From positions 1 to 64,000 of the forward strand of contig JBJOMW010000003.1 of the NCBI GenBank assembly GCA_046052145.1: DNA of 64,000 bases, written 5' to 3'. How positions within the stretch are numbered: the first letter of the stretch is position 1; each line of letters starts with the position of its first letter. The translations under genes and the position numbers were made by a program. Below the pieces are notes generated by a model. The model was not told the DNA's origin and did no database searches. It saw only the letters and a list, made by a program, of their open reading frames with translations. Of this stretch, positions 23,859 to 31,454 are shown one piece after another. The DNA is from Falsiroseomonas sp046052145. Its GTDB lineage: Bacteria; Pseudomonadota; Alphaproteobacteria; Acetobacterales; Acetobacteraceae.

Positions 23859-24274
23859 CTGCGCTGGAATGGCTGCTGCAGGGCGCGCTGCTCGTGCTGT
23901 TGCTGGCGCTGCTGCCGCTGGGCTGGCGGCTGGACCGTCGGTTGGCCGCGCTGCGCCGCGAGGGCGCGGGGCTTGCCGCGGGCGCCGAGGGTCTCGCCGC
24001 CGCGACAGAGGCCGCGGAGGCCGCGCTGGCGCGGCTGCGCGCCACGGCGGAAGGCTCGGGGCGGATGGTGGCGGAGCGCACCGCGGCCGCCGAACGGCTG
24101 CGGGACGATCTGGCCTTCCTCACCGAGCGCGCGGAGGTGCTGGCCGACCGGCTGGATGGGCTGGTGCGGGAGGCGCGGCCGCACACGGCGGAAGCGCCAG
24201 CCGCTTCGGCTGCGCCCGGCCCGCGCAGCGAAGCGGAGCGCGAGCTGCTGCGCGCCCTGAAGGGTCTGCGCTGA
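23855..24274 (+). CDS. DUF6468-like membrane-anchored flagellar cluster protein
   Basis: 139 residues: one N-terminal membrane helix (LLQGALLVLLLALLPLGWRL, about 8-27), a long Ala/Glu/Arg coiled coil to about residue 110, a Pro/Ala linker and a short basic end (ELLRALKGLR). It has the layout of the DUF6468 proteins that follow fliM in alphaproteobacteria, one of which (PflI) affects flagellar positioning in Caulobacter. That link is by gene order and architecture. It overlaps fliM by 4 bp and precedes motE by 1 bp. Confidence 0.65.
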   Translation: MTALEWLLQGALLVLLLALLPLGWRLDRRLAALRREGAGLAAGAEGLAAATEAAEAALARLRATAEGSGRMVAERTAAAERLRDDLAFLTERAEVLADRLDGLVREARPHTAEAPAASAAPGPRSEAERELLRALKGLR

Positions 24275-24275
24275 G

Positions 24276-24962
24276 ATGCGCGCGCGCCTTCGGCTGCTGC
24301 CCGTTGTGCTTGGCATCGCGCTGTTGCTGTCGCTGGCCAAGGGCGAGCGGTTGGGTGCCGCGCTCTGGTCTGGCGTGTCGGCTGTGCCATGGCCGGCCGA
24401 GCCGGCATCGCGGCCTAGCCCGATGGCCGCGCAGGCACAGCCCTCGCCTGCCGCACCCACCCCTGCCGCGCCCGCGCCTGCGACCCCCGCCGCGCCAACG
24501 CCGGAAGCTGCCGCCGAACGCGCCGTGCTCGAGCAGCTGCGCGCCCGACGGGCGGAGATCGAGGCCCGCGAGCAGGCCGCGATCCAGCGGGAAGTGATCG
24601 TCGCCGCCGCCGAGCGGCGTCTGTCCCAGCGCATCGAGGAGCTGTCCGCGCTGCAAGCCCGCCTTGAAGCGATGGAGCGCGAGCGCAGCCAACGCGAGGA
24701 GACGGGGCTGCGTGGTCTCGTGCGGCTCTATGAAGGCATGCGCCCGCGCGATGCGGCGGCGATCTTCGACGAGCTCGAGATGCCGGTGCTGCTGCCGATC
24801 GTGGACCGCATGCGAGAGGCGCGCGCCGCCCCCGTGGTCGCGGCGATGCGTCCGGAGCGCGCGCGCGCGCTGACGGCTGAATTGGCGAAGCTGCGCGCAG
24901 AGCGCGTGGAGCAGGACCGGGTGGACCGCAACGCCACCGAACGCCCCGCGGGATCGCGCTGA
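24276..24962 (+). CDS. motE: MotE-like flagellar protein (MgtE-N-type helical domain)
   Basis: 228 residues. One N-terminal hydrophobic segment (LLPVVLGIALLLSLAKG) serves as signal anchor, then a Pro/Ala spacer (about 50-75), a coiled coil (AEIEAREQAAIQREVIVAAAERRLSQ) and a C-terminal domain LVRLYEGMRPRDAAAIFDELEMPVLLPIVDRMREARAAPVVAAM, the MgtE intracellular-N-like fold of MotE. MotE is a periplasmic chaperone for the MotC stator-associated protein in rhizobia. It is placed between the DUF6468 gene and cheY, the usual alphaproteobacterial order. Confidence 0.75.
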   Translation: MRARLRLLPVVLGIALLLSLAKGERLGAALWSGVSAVPWPAEPASRPSPMAAQAQPSPAAPTPAAPAPATPAAPTPEAAAERAVLEQLRARRAEIEAREQAAIQREVIVAAAERRLSQRIEELSALQARLEAMERERSQREETGLRGLVRLYEGMRPRDAAAIFDELEMPVLLPIVDRMREARAAPVVAAMRPERARALTAELAKLRAERVEQDRVDRNATERPAGSR

Positions 24963-25062
24963 GCATGCGGCGCATTGGCGATCCGTTCATCCCCGCCCGT
25001 TACGCAGGGCGCGACCGTCCCAAAGGGCGGCGCATGCGCTCTCAACCAGGGTAGCCCCAGGC

Positions 25063-25443
25063 ATGGACAAGAACACGCCCGTCCTCATCGTGGACGACTA
25101 CAAGACGATGCTGCGGATCATCCGCAACCTGCTGAAGCAGATCGACATCGAGAATGTTGAGGAGGCAAGCGATGGGCAGGAGGCGCTGACCAAGCTGCGC
25201 GCCGGCAGCTTCGGCCTGGTGATCAGCGACTGGAATATGGCGCCGATGACCGGCCTTGATCTGCTGAAGGAGGTCCGCGCCGATGCCAGGCTGAAGGACA
25301 CACCCTTCATCATGATCACCGCCGAAAGCAAGACGGAGAATGTGGTCGCGGCCAAGCAGGCCGGCGTTTCCAACTATATCGTCAAGCCCTTCAACGCCGA
25401 GACGCTGCGCGAGAAGATCGAGAAGGTCATGGCCCATGGCTGA
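25063..25443 (+). CDS. cheY: CheY-type single-domain response regulator
   Basis: 126 residues forming one receiver domain. The acidic pocket is D11 and D12 (VLIVDDYKT), the phosphoacceptor is D56 (VISDWNMAPMTG), with T86 (MITAESK) and K108 (YIVKPFN). It is an all-receiver chemotaxis regulator that binds FliM when phosphorylated. It overlaps cheZ by 8 bp. The position after motE in a flagellar cluster, followed by the phosphatase, marks it as the motor-facing CheY. The 100-bp gap before it may carry its own promoter, but no clear box was found. Confidence 0.92.
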   Translation: MDKNTPVLIVDDYKTMLRIIRNLLKQIDIENVEEASDGQEALTKLRAGSFGLVISDWNMAPMTGLDLLKEVRADARLKDTPFIMITAESKTENVVAAKQAGVSNYIVKPFNAETLREKIEKVMAHG

Positions 25444-26032
25444 GGGCCATCCCGCCGCGACGGAGGATCTGCGGATCGAGCATGCGGTGCGCAGCGTGCT
25501 CGGCTCGCTCGCCGGCGATCTCTCGGCGACCGAGGCGGCGCTGCTCGCCGAGCTGGAGGGGCTCGGCACCACAGTCGCGCGCGCCAAGCAGGAGATCGCC
25601 CGCCTCAAGGTGGACGACATCACCGAAAGCCACATCCCGAGCGCGACGGATGAGCTCGACGCGATCGTGGACCATACCGCGCAGGCCACGAATGAAATCC
25701 TCGATTGCTGCGAGGTGCTGGAGACGGTGGCGGGCACAGTGGGCAAGGCGGAGGCCGAGGCGCTGCAGGGCGCCATCACGCGCATCTACGAGGCCTGCAG
25801 CTTCCAGGACATCACCGGCCAGCGCATCGGTAAGGTGGTCAGTGCGCTGAAGGCGATCGAGGCGCGTGTCGCCGTGGTCACCGGCCGCTTCATGGAAGGC
25901 CGCGAGCCTGACCCCGCGGCCGAGACGGGGCCCGCGGCCGTCAGCGAGGGACGCCGGCTGGCCGAAGGCCCGCAACTGCCCGGCGCTGGTGTCAGCCAGG
26001 CCGAGATCGACCGGCTGCTGGCCGGTTTCTGA
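25436..26032 (+). CDS. cheZ: CheY-P phosphatase CheZ
   Basis: 198 residues. A long helical hairpin with the catalytic segment EACSFQDITGQRIGKVVSALKAIEAR, in which the Asp and Gln of FQDITGQ align with the E. coli catalytic D143/Q147 pair. Disordered Ala/Glu-rich linker, then the C-terminal peptide VSQAEIDRLLAGF. That peptide should bind CheY, and here it looks like the N-terminal CheY-binding peptide of FliM. The ATG at 25436 lies inside the cheY 3' end, so the genes are coupled. It removes phosphate from CheY to end signals. Confidence 0.9.
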   Translation: MAEGHPAATEDLRIEHAVRSVLGSLAGDLSATEAALLAELEGLGTTVARAKQEIARLKVDDITESHIPSATDELDAIVDHTAQATNEILDCCEVLETVAGTVGKAEAEALQGAITRIYEACSFQDITGQRIGKVVSALKAIEARVAVVTGRFMEGREPDPAAETGPAAVSEGRRLAEGPQLPGAGVSQAEIDRLLAGF

Positions 26033-26033
26033 C

Positions 26034-28895
26034 TTGCTCCGACGCTTCCTCCTGCCGTTGCTGCTGCTGCTCGCTGCAGGGCCGGCGCTCGCGCAGGCGC
26101 GCATTGGCGTGCGCGTCGGGGAGCATCCGGGTCATGGGCGGGTTGTCTTCGATTGGCCTGCGGAGACGGGCTATCGGTTGGAGGAGCAGGACGGCCGCGT
26201 GGTGCTGCGCTTCGCTCGCCCGGCAGAGTTCGACCTGCCGCCGGCTGCGCGCCTGCCGCGCAACCTCCGCGGCTTCGAGTTGAGCGAGGCGGCGGTGACG
26301 CTCCTCGTTCCGCCGGGTGTGCGCGCGCGGCATTTCCGGCTGGGCGCGCGGGTCGTGGTGGATCTTCTGGATGCGACCGAGCCGGCCGCGGCACCAGCCC
26401 GCCCGGCGCCGGCGCGCCCGGAGCCTGCGCGTCCGAGTGCTGCGCGCGCAGCGCCCGCGGCGCGGCCTGCTCCCCCGGCACAGCCTGCGCCTTCGCCGGC
26501 CGCCCCGCCCGGCCCGGTGGCTTCACGCGCACCGGAAACGCCCGCGGCGCCTGCCGTGTTGCCGCCGGCGGCGCAGCCGGCTGCACCGCCCGCGATCGTG
26601 CCCGTCGCAGCGCCGGCCCCGTCCGTCGCGCTGCCGGCGGTGCGGGCGCTGGGCAATGGCGTGCTGGTGCCAGCCGCTGCAGAGGTCGGCGCCGCTCTGC
26701 TGCGTCGCGGTGGCACATGGCTGCTGGTGCTCGACGCGCCGCTGAGATTCGATGCGGCGGCGCTGTCGCAGGGCGCCTTCGCGGGGACCGAGATCGCACG
26801 CGGGCCGCAGGCCACCGTGCTGCGCATCCCCGCCGCCGCGCTGGCGGAGCCGCGCCTCACACGGCGCCCCGAAGGCTGGCTGCTGGAGGGCGCCGCCGCG
26901 CCGCCCGAACTGCGCTCTATCCGGCCCGAACTCGATCCCGGCCCGCCGGCCCGGTTGCTGCTGCGCGCGGTGCGGCCCGCCCAGGCAGTGGCGGTGCTCG
27001 ACCCCGAGAGTGGCGCCACGCTGCTGGTCGGCACTGTGCGCGAGGGCGGGGAGGCGACATCGCTCGCGCGTCGTGCCGCCACCTTCGAGATCCTGCCGAC
27101 GCGCCTCGGCGTCGCGATCCTGCCGCGGGCGGACAGTGTCACGCTGCGTCCGCTGGCCTCTGGCTTCGCCGCAGGCGCTGGCCCGGGCGCGGCGCTTGCG
27201 CTCGGCGCCGAGGCGGGCGTCGAGCCGGGCCTGGAGGCCGAAGCGGCCACGATGAGCCGTCTCTTCGACATGCCCGCCGCTCCGCTGCCGGCGCTGATTG
27301 AGCGCGAGCGCAACGCGATGCTGTTCGTGGCGGCGGCGCCGCCGCTCGGCCGCGGCCAACCCCGCCTCGCGGCGGCGCAGGCGCTGCTTGCGCTCGGCCT
27401 TGGCGTCGAGGCGCAGGCCATGGCGAACCTGGCGGCGCGCGAGGATCCGCGGTTGGCGGAAGATCCGATCGCGCAGGCCCTGCTCGGGGCCGCTGCGCTG
27501 CTTGCGGGGCGGCTGGAGGAAACGGCGGGGCTGCTGCACCCGCGACTGGCGGAAACGGATGAGCTGCTGCTCTGGCGCGGATTGCTGGCCGCGGCCCGCC
27601 GCACCGAGGATGGCGCGGCAGGCATCGCCACCGGCTTGCCGATCCTGCGCGCCTGGCCCGAGCCGTTGCGCGCGCGCCTCGCCCCGCTGGCGGCGGAGGC
27701 GCTGGCAGCGGGCGGCGAACTCGCCGCTGCGCGGCGGCTGCTGGCGGGGCAGGAGGCGGAGCCCGCCTTCGCACTCGCCCGCGCCCGGCTGCTGGAAGAA
27801 GCCGGCGAGGCGGCAGCAGCGCTCGAGGCCTATGACGCGCTGCGCCGCGGAGCAGACCGGCGTGCGCGCGCCGTGGCCATGCGCCGCGCCGCGGAACTGC
27901 GCCTGGCGCGCGGTGAGCTTGACGCAGCGGGTGCGGCCGCCGCGCTCGAACCGGTGCTCGCCGCCTGGCGTGGCGATGGGATGGAAAGCGCGGCGCGGCT
28001 CCGGCTCGCAGAGCTGCGGACCCAGGCCGGCGACCATCGCGGCGCCTTTGAGATGCTGCAGGAGACGGCGCAGCTTTTTCCCGAACTCGCCCCGCGCCTG
28101 CGGCCGGCAACGGCCGAGGCCTTGCTGGCGGCGCTCAGCTCGGAGCCGCCGCTCGGCGCGGTCGCGCTGTTCGACGCGCATGCCGCGCTGCTGCCGCGTG
28201 GCGAGGCGACCGAACGCGCGCTGGCCGCGCTGGCGGATGGGCTGGCGGCACTCGACCTGCCGCAACGCGCCCGGGCCGTGCTGGGTCAGGCCCTGGCGCG
28301 GGCGGAGGAGGCGGAAGCCCGCGGCCGTCTTGGCTTGCGGTTGGCGGTGCTCGCGCTCGGCGCGTCAGATCCGGCGGGTGCTCGTGCGGCGCTAGCGGAT
28401 ACCGAAGCGGCGACGCTGCCAGCGGCGCTGCGACGGGAGCGCGCCTTGGCGGAGGCCCGCGCGCTGGCTCGCCTCGGTGACGCAGATGCCGCGACGGCGC
28501 GCTACCGCGAGGCGGGGCCGGCGGCCGCACCGGAACTCGCGGAATTCCTGGCCAGCCGGCAGGACTGGGCTGGCGCGGCTGCGGTGCTGGGCACGCATCT
28601 CGCCGACACTGTGCCGCCCATCCCGGCGCCGCTCGATGCCGAGGCGCGGCGCCTGGTTGCCCGCCGCGCGGCCTTGCTCGCGCTGGCCGGTGACGAGGCC
28701 GGGCTCGCCGCGCTCCGACAGGCCGAGGGCCCGCGCATGTCCGGCGGTGCCTTCGAGGAGGCCTTCGCGCTGATCAGTGCCGGCCGCCTCGGCGGCATGG
28801 AGGGCCTGCCGCGGCTGCGCCAGGAGCTGGAACTCGCCCGCGCACTGTCGGCGCGACCGGACGGGTTGCGGGCGGCGGCGGGGACGGCAAGGTAA
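26034..28895 (+). CDS. Large exported Ala-rich TPR-like protein of the flagellar/chemotaxis operon
   Basis: About 953 residues from a TTG 1 bp after the cheZ stop. A signal peptide (RRFLLPLLLLLAAGPALAQ) leads into an AMIN-like beta region (GHGRVVFDWPAETGYRLEEQ...LGARVVVDLLD, to about 115). It continues into a Pro/Ala-rich linker (about 118-205), a second beta region and then about 500 residues of Ala-rich helical repeats of TPR/SEL type (LALGLGVEAQAMANLAARED, AGDHRGAFEMLQETAQLFPE, LARLGDADAATARYREAG). Periplasmic scaffold is the likely role. No enzyme motif was seen. It ends the operon before a strong terminator. Homologues at this place in other alphaproteobacteria are unnamed. Confidence 0.75.
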   Translation: MLRRFLLPLLLLLAAGPALAQARIGVRVGEHPGHGRVVFDWPAETGYRLEEQDGRVVLRFARPAEFDLPPAARLPRNLRGFELSEAAVTLLVPPGVRARHFRLGARVVVDLLDATEPAAAPARPAPARPEPARPSAARAAPAARPAPPAQPAPSPAAPPGPVASRAPETPAAPAVLPPAAQPAAPPAIVPVAAPAPSVALPAVRALGNGVLVPAAAEVGAALLRRGGTWLLVLDAPLRFDAAALSQGAFAGTEIARGPQATVLRIPAAALAEPRLTRRPEGWLLEGAAAPPELRSIRPELDPGPPARLLLRAVRPAQAVAVLDPESGATLLVGTVREGGEATSLARRAATFEILPTRLGVAILPRADSVTLRPLASGFAAGAGPGAALALGAEAGVEPGLEAEAATMSRLFDMPAAPLPALIERERNAMLFVAAAPPLGRGQPRLAAAQALLALGLGVEAQAMANLAAREDPRLAEDPIAQALLGAAALLAGRLEETAGLLHPRLAETDELLLWRGLLAAARRTEDGAAGIATGLPILRAWPEPLRARLAPLAAEALAAGGELAAARRLLAGQEAEPAFALARARLLEEAGEAAAALEAYDALRRGADRRARAVAMRRAAELRLARGELDAAGAAAALEPVLAAWRGDGMESAARLRLAELRTQAGDHRGAFEMLQETAQLFPELAPRLRPATAEALLAALSSEPPLGAVALFDAHAALLPRGEATERALAALADGLAALDLPQRARAVLGQALARAEEAEARGRLGLRLAVLALGASDPAGARAALADTEAATLPAALRRERALAEARALARLGDADAATARYREAGPAAAPELAEFLASRQDWAGAAAVLGTHLADTVPPIPAPLDAEARRLVARRAALLALAGDEAGLAALRQAEGPRMSGGAFEEAFALISAGRLGGMEGLPRLRQELELARALSARPDGLRAAAGTAR

Positions 28896-28941
28896 GTCTC
28901 CGGCTGCCCCCCGGGGGAAGCCGGTGAAGCCCCGCGTGCCC

Positions 28942-28965
28942 CGCGGGGGACGCCCGCGTTTTTTT
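28942..28965 (+). terminator. Rho-independent terminator of the fliL-cheZ-TPR operon
   Basis: CGCGGG-GGACG-CCCGCG followed by seven T (28959-28965), 47 bp after the TPR stop. A second strong hairpin (CCGGCT...AGCCGG with inner CCCCC/GGGGG) precedes it at about 28900-28925. Confidence 0.85.
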
Positions 28966-29093
28966 CGGCCTCGGGGGGTGATTATGGCTTGCGCCCCCGC
29001 CCCCCTTGCCCCATATGCGCGCGCCGTTGACCCCACGAGGTGCCGCGCGCCGCGGCCACCAAGGTCATCTGCTGGCTGGAAGGAGCCCTGACG

Positions 29094-29546
29094 ATGGAAG
29101 CTCTGGTCCAACCGGGGATGGTCTCGGACTTGCCGAGCGACGCCCGGACCGACAACCCCGCTGCCGAGGTGGAGCGGGACTACTTCATCAATCGCGGTGG
29201 CCTGCGCTTCGCGGGCGTTCACCTGATCGTGGATCTGTGGGGCGCGACGAAGCTCGACGATCCCGACCACATCGACGCCACGCTGCGCGAAGGCGCACTG
29301 GCGGCGGGTGCGACGATCCTGCACGGGCATTTCCACCACTTCTCGCCGAATGGCGGTGTGTCGGGCGTGCTGGTGCTCGCGGAGAGCCATGTCTCCATCC
29401 ACACTTGGCCCGAGCGCGACTACGCCGCGATCGACATCTTCATGTGCGGCGAGTGCGACCCGGCCAAGGCGATCCCGGCGCTCAAGAAGGGCTTCCAGCC
29501 CGAGCGCGTGCAGCTGGCCGAACACAAGCGCGGCCTGATCGGCTGA
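29094..29546 (+). CDS. speD: S-adenosylmethionine decarboxylase proenzyme
   Basis: 150 residues of the short bacterial class 1B type. The self-cleavage site lies between E97 and S98 in LAESHVSIHTWPE; S98 becomes the pyruvoyl cofactor. HGHFHHFSPNGGVSG and DIFMCGECDPAKAI (catalytic Cys) are conserved. It makes decarboxylated AdoMet, the aminopropyl donor for spermidine. The start at 29094 follows GAAGGAGCCCTGACG; the in-frame upstream ATG (29040) would add an unrelated 18 residues. Followed by a terminator and then speE. Confidence 0.95.
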   Translation: MEALVQPGMVSDLPSDARTDNPAAEVERDYFINRGGLRFAGVHLIVDLWGATKLDDPDHIDATLREGALAAGATILHGHFHHFSPNGGVSGVLVLAESHVSIHTWPERDYAAIDIFMCGECDPAKAIPALKKGFQPERVQLAEHKRGLIG

Positions 29547-29570
29547 GCGCGCCGCGCCTTCCGTGCTATG

Positions 29571-29599
29571 GGGCCGGGCCGAAGGGTCCGGCCCTTTTT
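29571..29599 (+). terminator. Rho-independent terminator between speD and speE
   Basis: GGGCCGGGCC-GAAG-GGTCCGGCCC stem (10 bp, one G-U) followed by five T (29595-29599). It lies 25 bp after speD and 21 bp before speE, so it could uncouple the two genes or act as an attenuator. Confidence 0.85.
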
Positions 29600-29620
29600 C
29601 TGTGACGAACAGGTGACGCC

Positions 29621-30490
29621 ATGCCGACCGATTCCTGGGTGAACGAGACGCTCTACGCCGAATGGGGTCAGCGCTTCCTGGTGAAGCGGGAACTCGCGCG
29701 CGTGAAGTCCGACTTCCAGGACATCATGGTGTTCGAAAGCCACACGCATGGCCGCGTCATGCTGCTCGACGGCGTGGTGCAGATCACCGAGATGGACGAG
29801 TTCGTCTATCAGGAGATGATCGTGCATGTGCCGCTGCTGGCGCATGGCGATGCGAAGCGCGTGCTGATCATCGGCGCGGGCGATGGCGGCGTGCTGAAGC
29901 GCGTGCTGCAGCACCGCACCGTCGAGCAAGCCGTGATGGTCGAGATCGACGGCGAGGTGATGCGTCTGGCGAAGGAGTTCATGCCGGGCATCGCCGGCGA
30001 CGCCTGGACCGACCCGCGCGCCGAGGTCATCACCGGCGACGGCATCGACTATGTGCGCCAGGCGGCGGCGGGCAGCTTCGATGCGATCATCGTGGACAGC
30101 ACGGACCCGATCGGCGTCGGCGAAGTGCTGTTCACCGAGGAGTTCTACGCCAATTCCGCGCGCATCCTGTCGGATCGCGGGCTGATCGTGAACCAGTGCG
30201 GCGTGCCCGCGATGCAGGCCGAGGAGCTGCGCGAGACCTCGCTGCGCCGGCAGAAATCCTTCCCCGATGTCTGGGCCTATGTCGCCGCGGTGCCGACCTA
30301 TGTCGGCGGCTTCATGACGCTCGGCTGGGCGGCGAAGGACGAGACGCTGCGCCATGTGGGCGTGGAGGAAATCCGCCGCCGCGCGGAGGTGGCCGGCGTG
30401 CTCGAGACCACCGGCTACTGGACGCCGGAGATGCATGTCGGCGCCTTCCACCTGCCGCCCTATATCGCGCGCCACCTGCCGCGCCGCTGA
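29621..30490 (+). CDS. speE: Spermidine synthase (polyamine aminopropyltransferase)
   Basis: 289 residues. An N-terminal beta domain (SWVNETLYAEWGQRFLVKRELARVKSDFQDIMVFES) precedes a Rossmann methyltransferase-type domain with VLIIGAGDGGVLKRVLQH (AdoMet motif), VEIDGEVMRLAKEF, the gate/catalytic region DAIIVDSTDPIGVGEVLFTEEFY, and GVPAMQ. It transfers the aminopropyl group from decarboxylated AdoMet to putrescine in the cytoplasm. Directly downstream of speD, but behind a terminator. A GGTG is the only SD-like element close to the ATG. Confidence 0.95.
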   Translation: MPTDSWVNETLYAEWGQRFLVKRELARVKSDFQDIMVFESHTHGRVMLLDGVVQITEMDEFVYQEMIVHVPLLAHGDAKRVLIIGAGDGGVLKRVLQHRTVEQAVMVEIDGEVMRLAKEFMPGIAGDAWTDPRAEVITGDGIDYVRQAAAGSFDAIIVDSTDPIGVGEVLFTEEFYANSARILSDRGLIVNQCGVPAMQAEELRETSLRRQKSFPDVWAYVAAVPTYVGGFMTLGWAAKDETLRHVGVEEIRRRAEVAGVLETTGYWTPEMHVGAFHLPPYIARHLPRR

Positions 30491-30559
30491 AGAGCTGGCC
30501 TTCGGGGCGGTTGCGGGCGCGGGGACCAGCGCCGGGCGCCCGTCCCCGCGCCCCGCGGC

Positions 30560-31204
30560 TCAGCGCGGATGCATGAAGTTGGCCGCGGCTGAGGCCCGGC
30601 CGATCAGGGCAGTGAGCGCCGGATCCTCGAAGCCGCGTTCCTGGGTCAGGGCCTCGATCGGGCAGAAATACTCATGCGGGTGCGGGACCTGGCCGCGCGC
30701 GACGGATTCATAGTGCCGCGCTTTTAGGCCGTAGAGCACGCGCACATCCCGCACCGGTAGCACGAGCGGTTCGGTCGGCTCCGCGCGCAGCATCCGGATC
30801 ATGGTCCAGCGCGGCGTCGGGTCATGCCGCTCGGCGCGCTCGAACAGCCACCGCAGCGGGCAGACAACCAGGAGCGAGCTGGTGGAAGGGCCGAAGCGGG
30901 CGCGCTTGTCCTGCAGGTTGGGGACGCTGCCGCAGGCCTCGATGCAGAGGATGTCGGCCCAACGGTCGTCGGGGTCGGCGCTGAAGTGCAGCCAAAGCCC
31001 GTCCGGGATGGTGCGGAAGGTGCTGCTGCCGGGCAGCTTCAGGAAAGGCTGCCCCGGCTCGGTCGGCTGGGCGGGGCGGGCGCGCAGCCAGGTACCGGGC
31101 TGCCGGGCCGTGCGGAGCGCCCCGGGCGGCCGTTGCGGCCATTGGCTGAGCCGCCGGCGCACCAGCTCATCTAGGGGTTTATGCACGTTGGCAATTGCAC
31201 GCAA
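30560..31204 (-). CDS. Hypothetical protein, lineage-restricted
   Basis: 214 residues, no domain recognised. Visible segments: PFLKLPGSSTFRTIPDGLWLHFSADPDDRWADILCIEACGS, STSSLLVVCPLRWLFERAERHDP, and HPHEYFCPIEALTQERGFEDPAL. Single Cys and aromatic residues are spread through it; there is no signal peptide or membrane segment. The start is TTG at 31204 with AAGGGG 7 nt upstream; GTG at 31186 is the alternative. The region just upstream is noticeably less GC-rich than its surroundings. It may be a lineage-specific gene or a transferred one. Confidence 0.6.
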   Translation of the reverse strand: MRAIANVHKPLDELVRRRLSQWPQRPPGALRTARQPGTWLRARPAQPTEPGQPFLKLPGSSTFRTIPDGLWLHFSADPDDRWADILCIEACGSVPNLQDKRARFGPSTSSLLVVCPLRWLFERAERHDPTPRWTMIRMLRAEPTEPLVLPVRDVRVLYGLKARHYESVARGQVPHPHEYFCPIEALTQERGFEDPALTALIGRASAAANFMHPR

Positions 31205-31382
31205 TGGTAATCCCCTTCCCCAACAAATCTACCATAGCGCGAACATGCCAATACCCGACCCTGGCGATCAAGCTTTTTTTACGATGTGATAATGATTTCC
31301 GCGGTGCGCCATGGCGCGATGCGAATGGCGCGCGCCGCAGTCGGGGACGGGCCGGACCCGTCGCGCTGCGCCCAGAACGACA

Positions 31383-31414
31383 AAGGCCCCACCCGCGGGT
31401 GCGGATGGGGCCTT
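31383..31414 (-). terminator. Terminator of gltA
   Basis: On the minus strand AAGGCCCCA and TGGGGCCTT form a perfect 9-bp stem around a GC-rich loop, 40 bp after the gltA stop, followed by TTTGT. Confidence 0.7.
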
Positions 31415-31454
31415 GTAACGACCGTAGCCCTTCGGTTCGAAGGCGCCGCCCGGC

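Noticed and set aside
31270..31300. T-run and GATAATGAT as a terminator or Fur box
   Set aside because: No stem precedes the T-run in a useful direction, and only one and a half GATAAT units are present.
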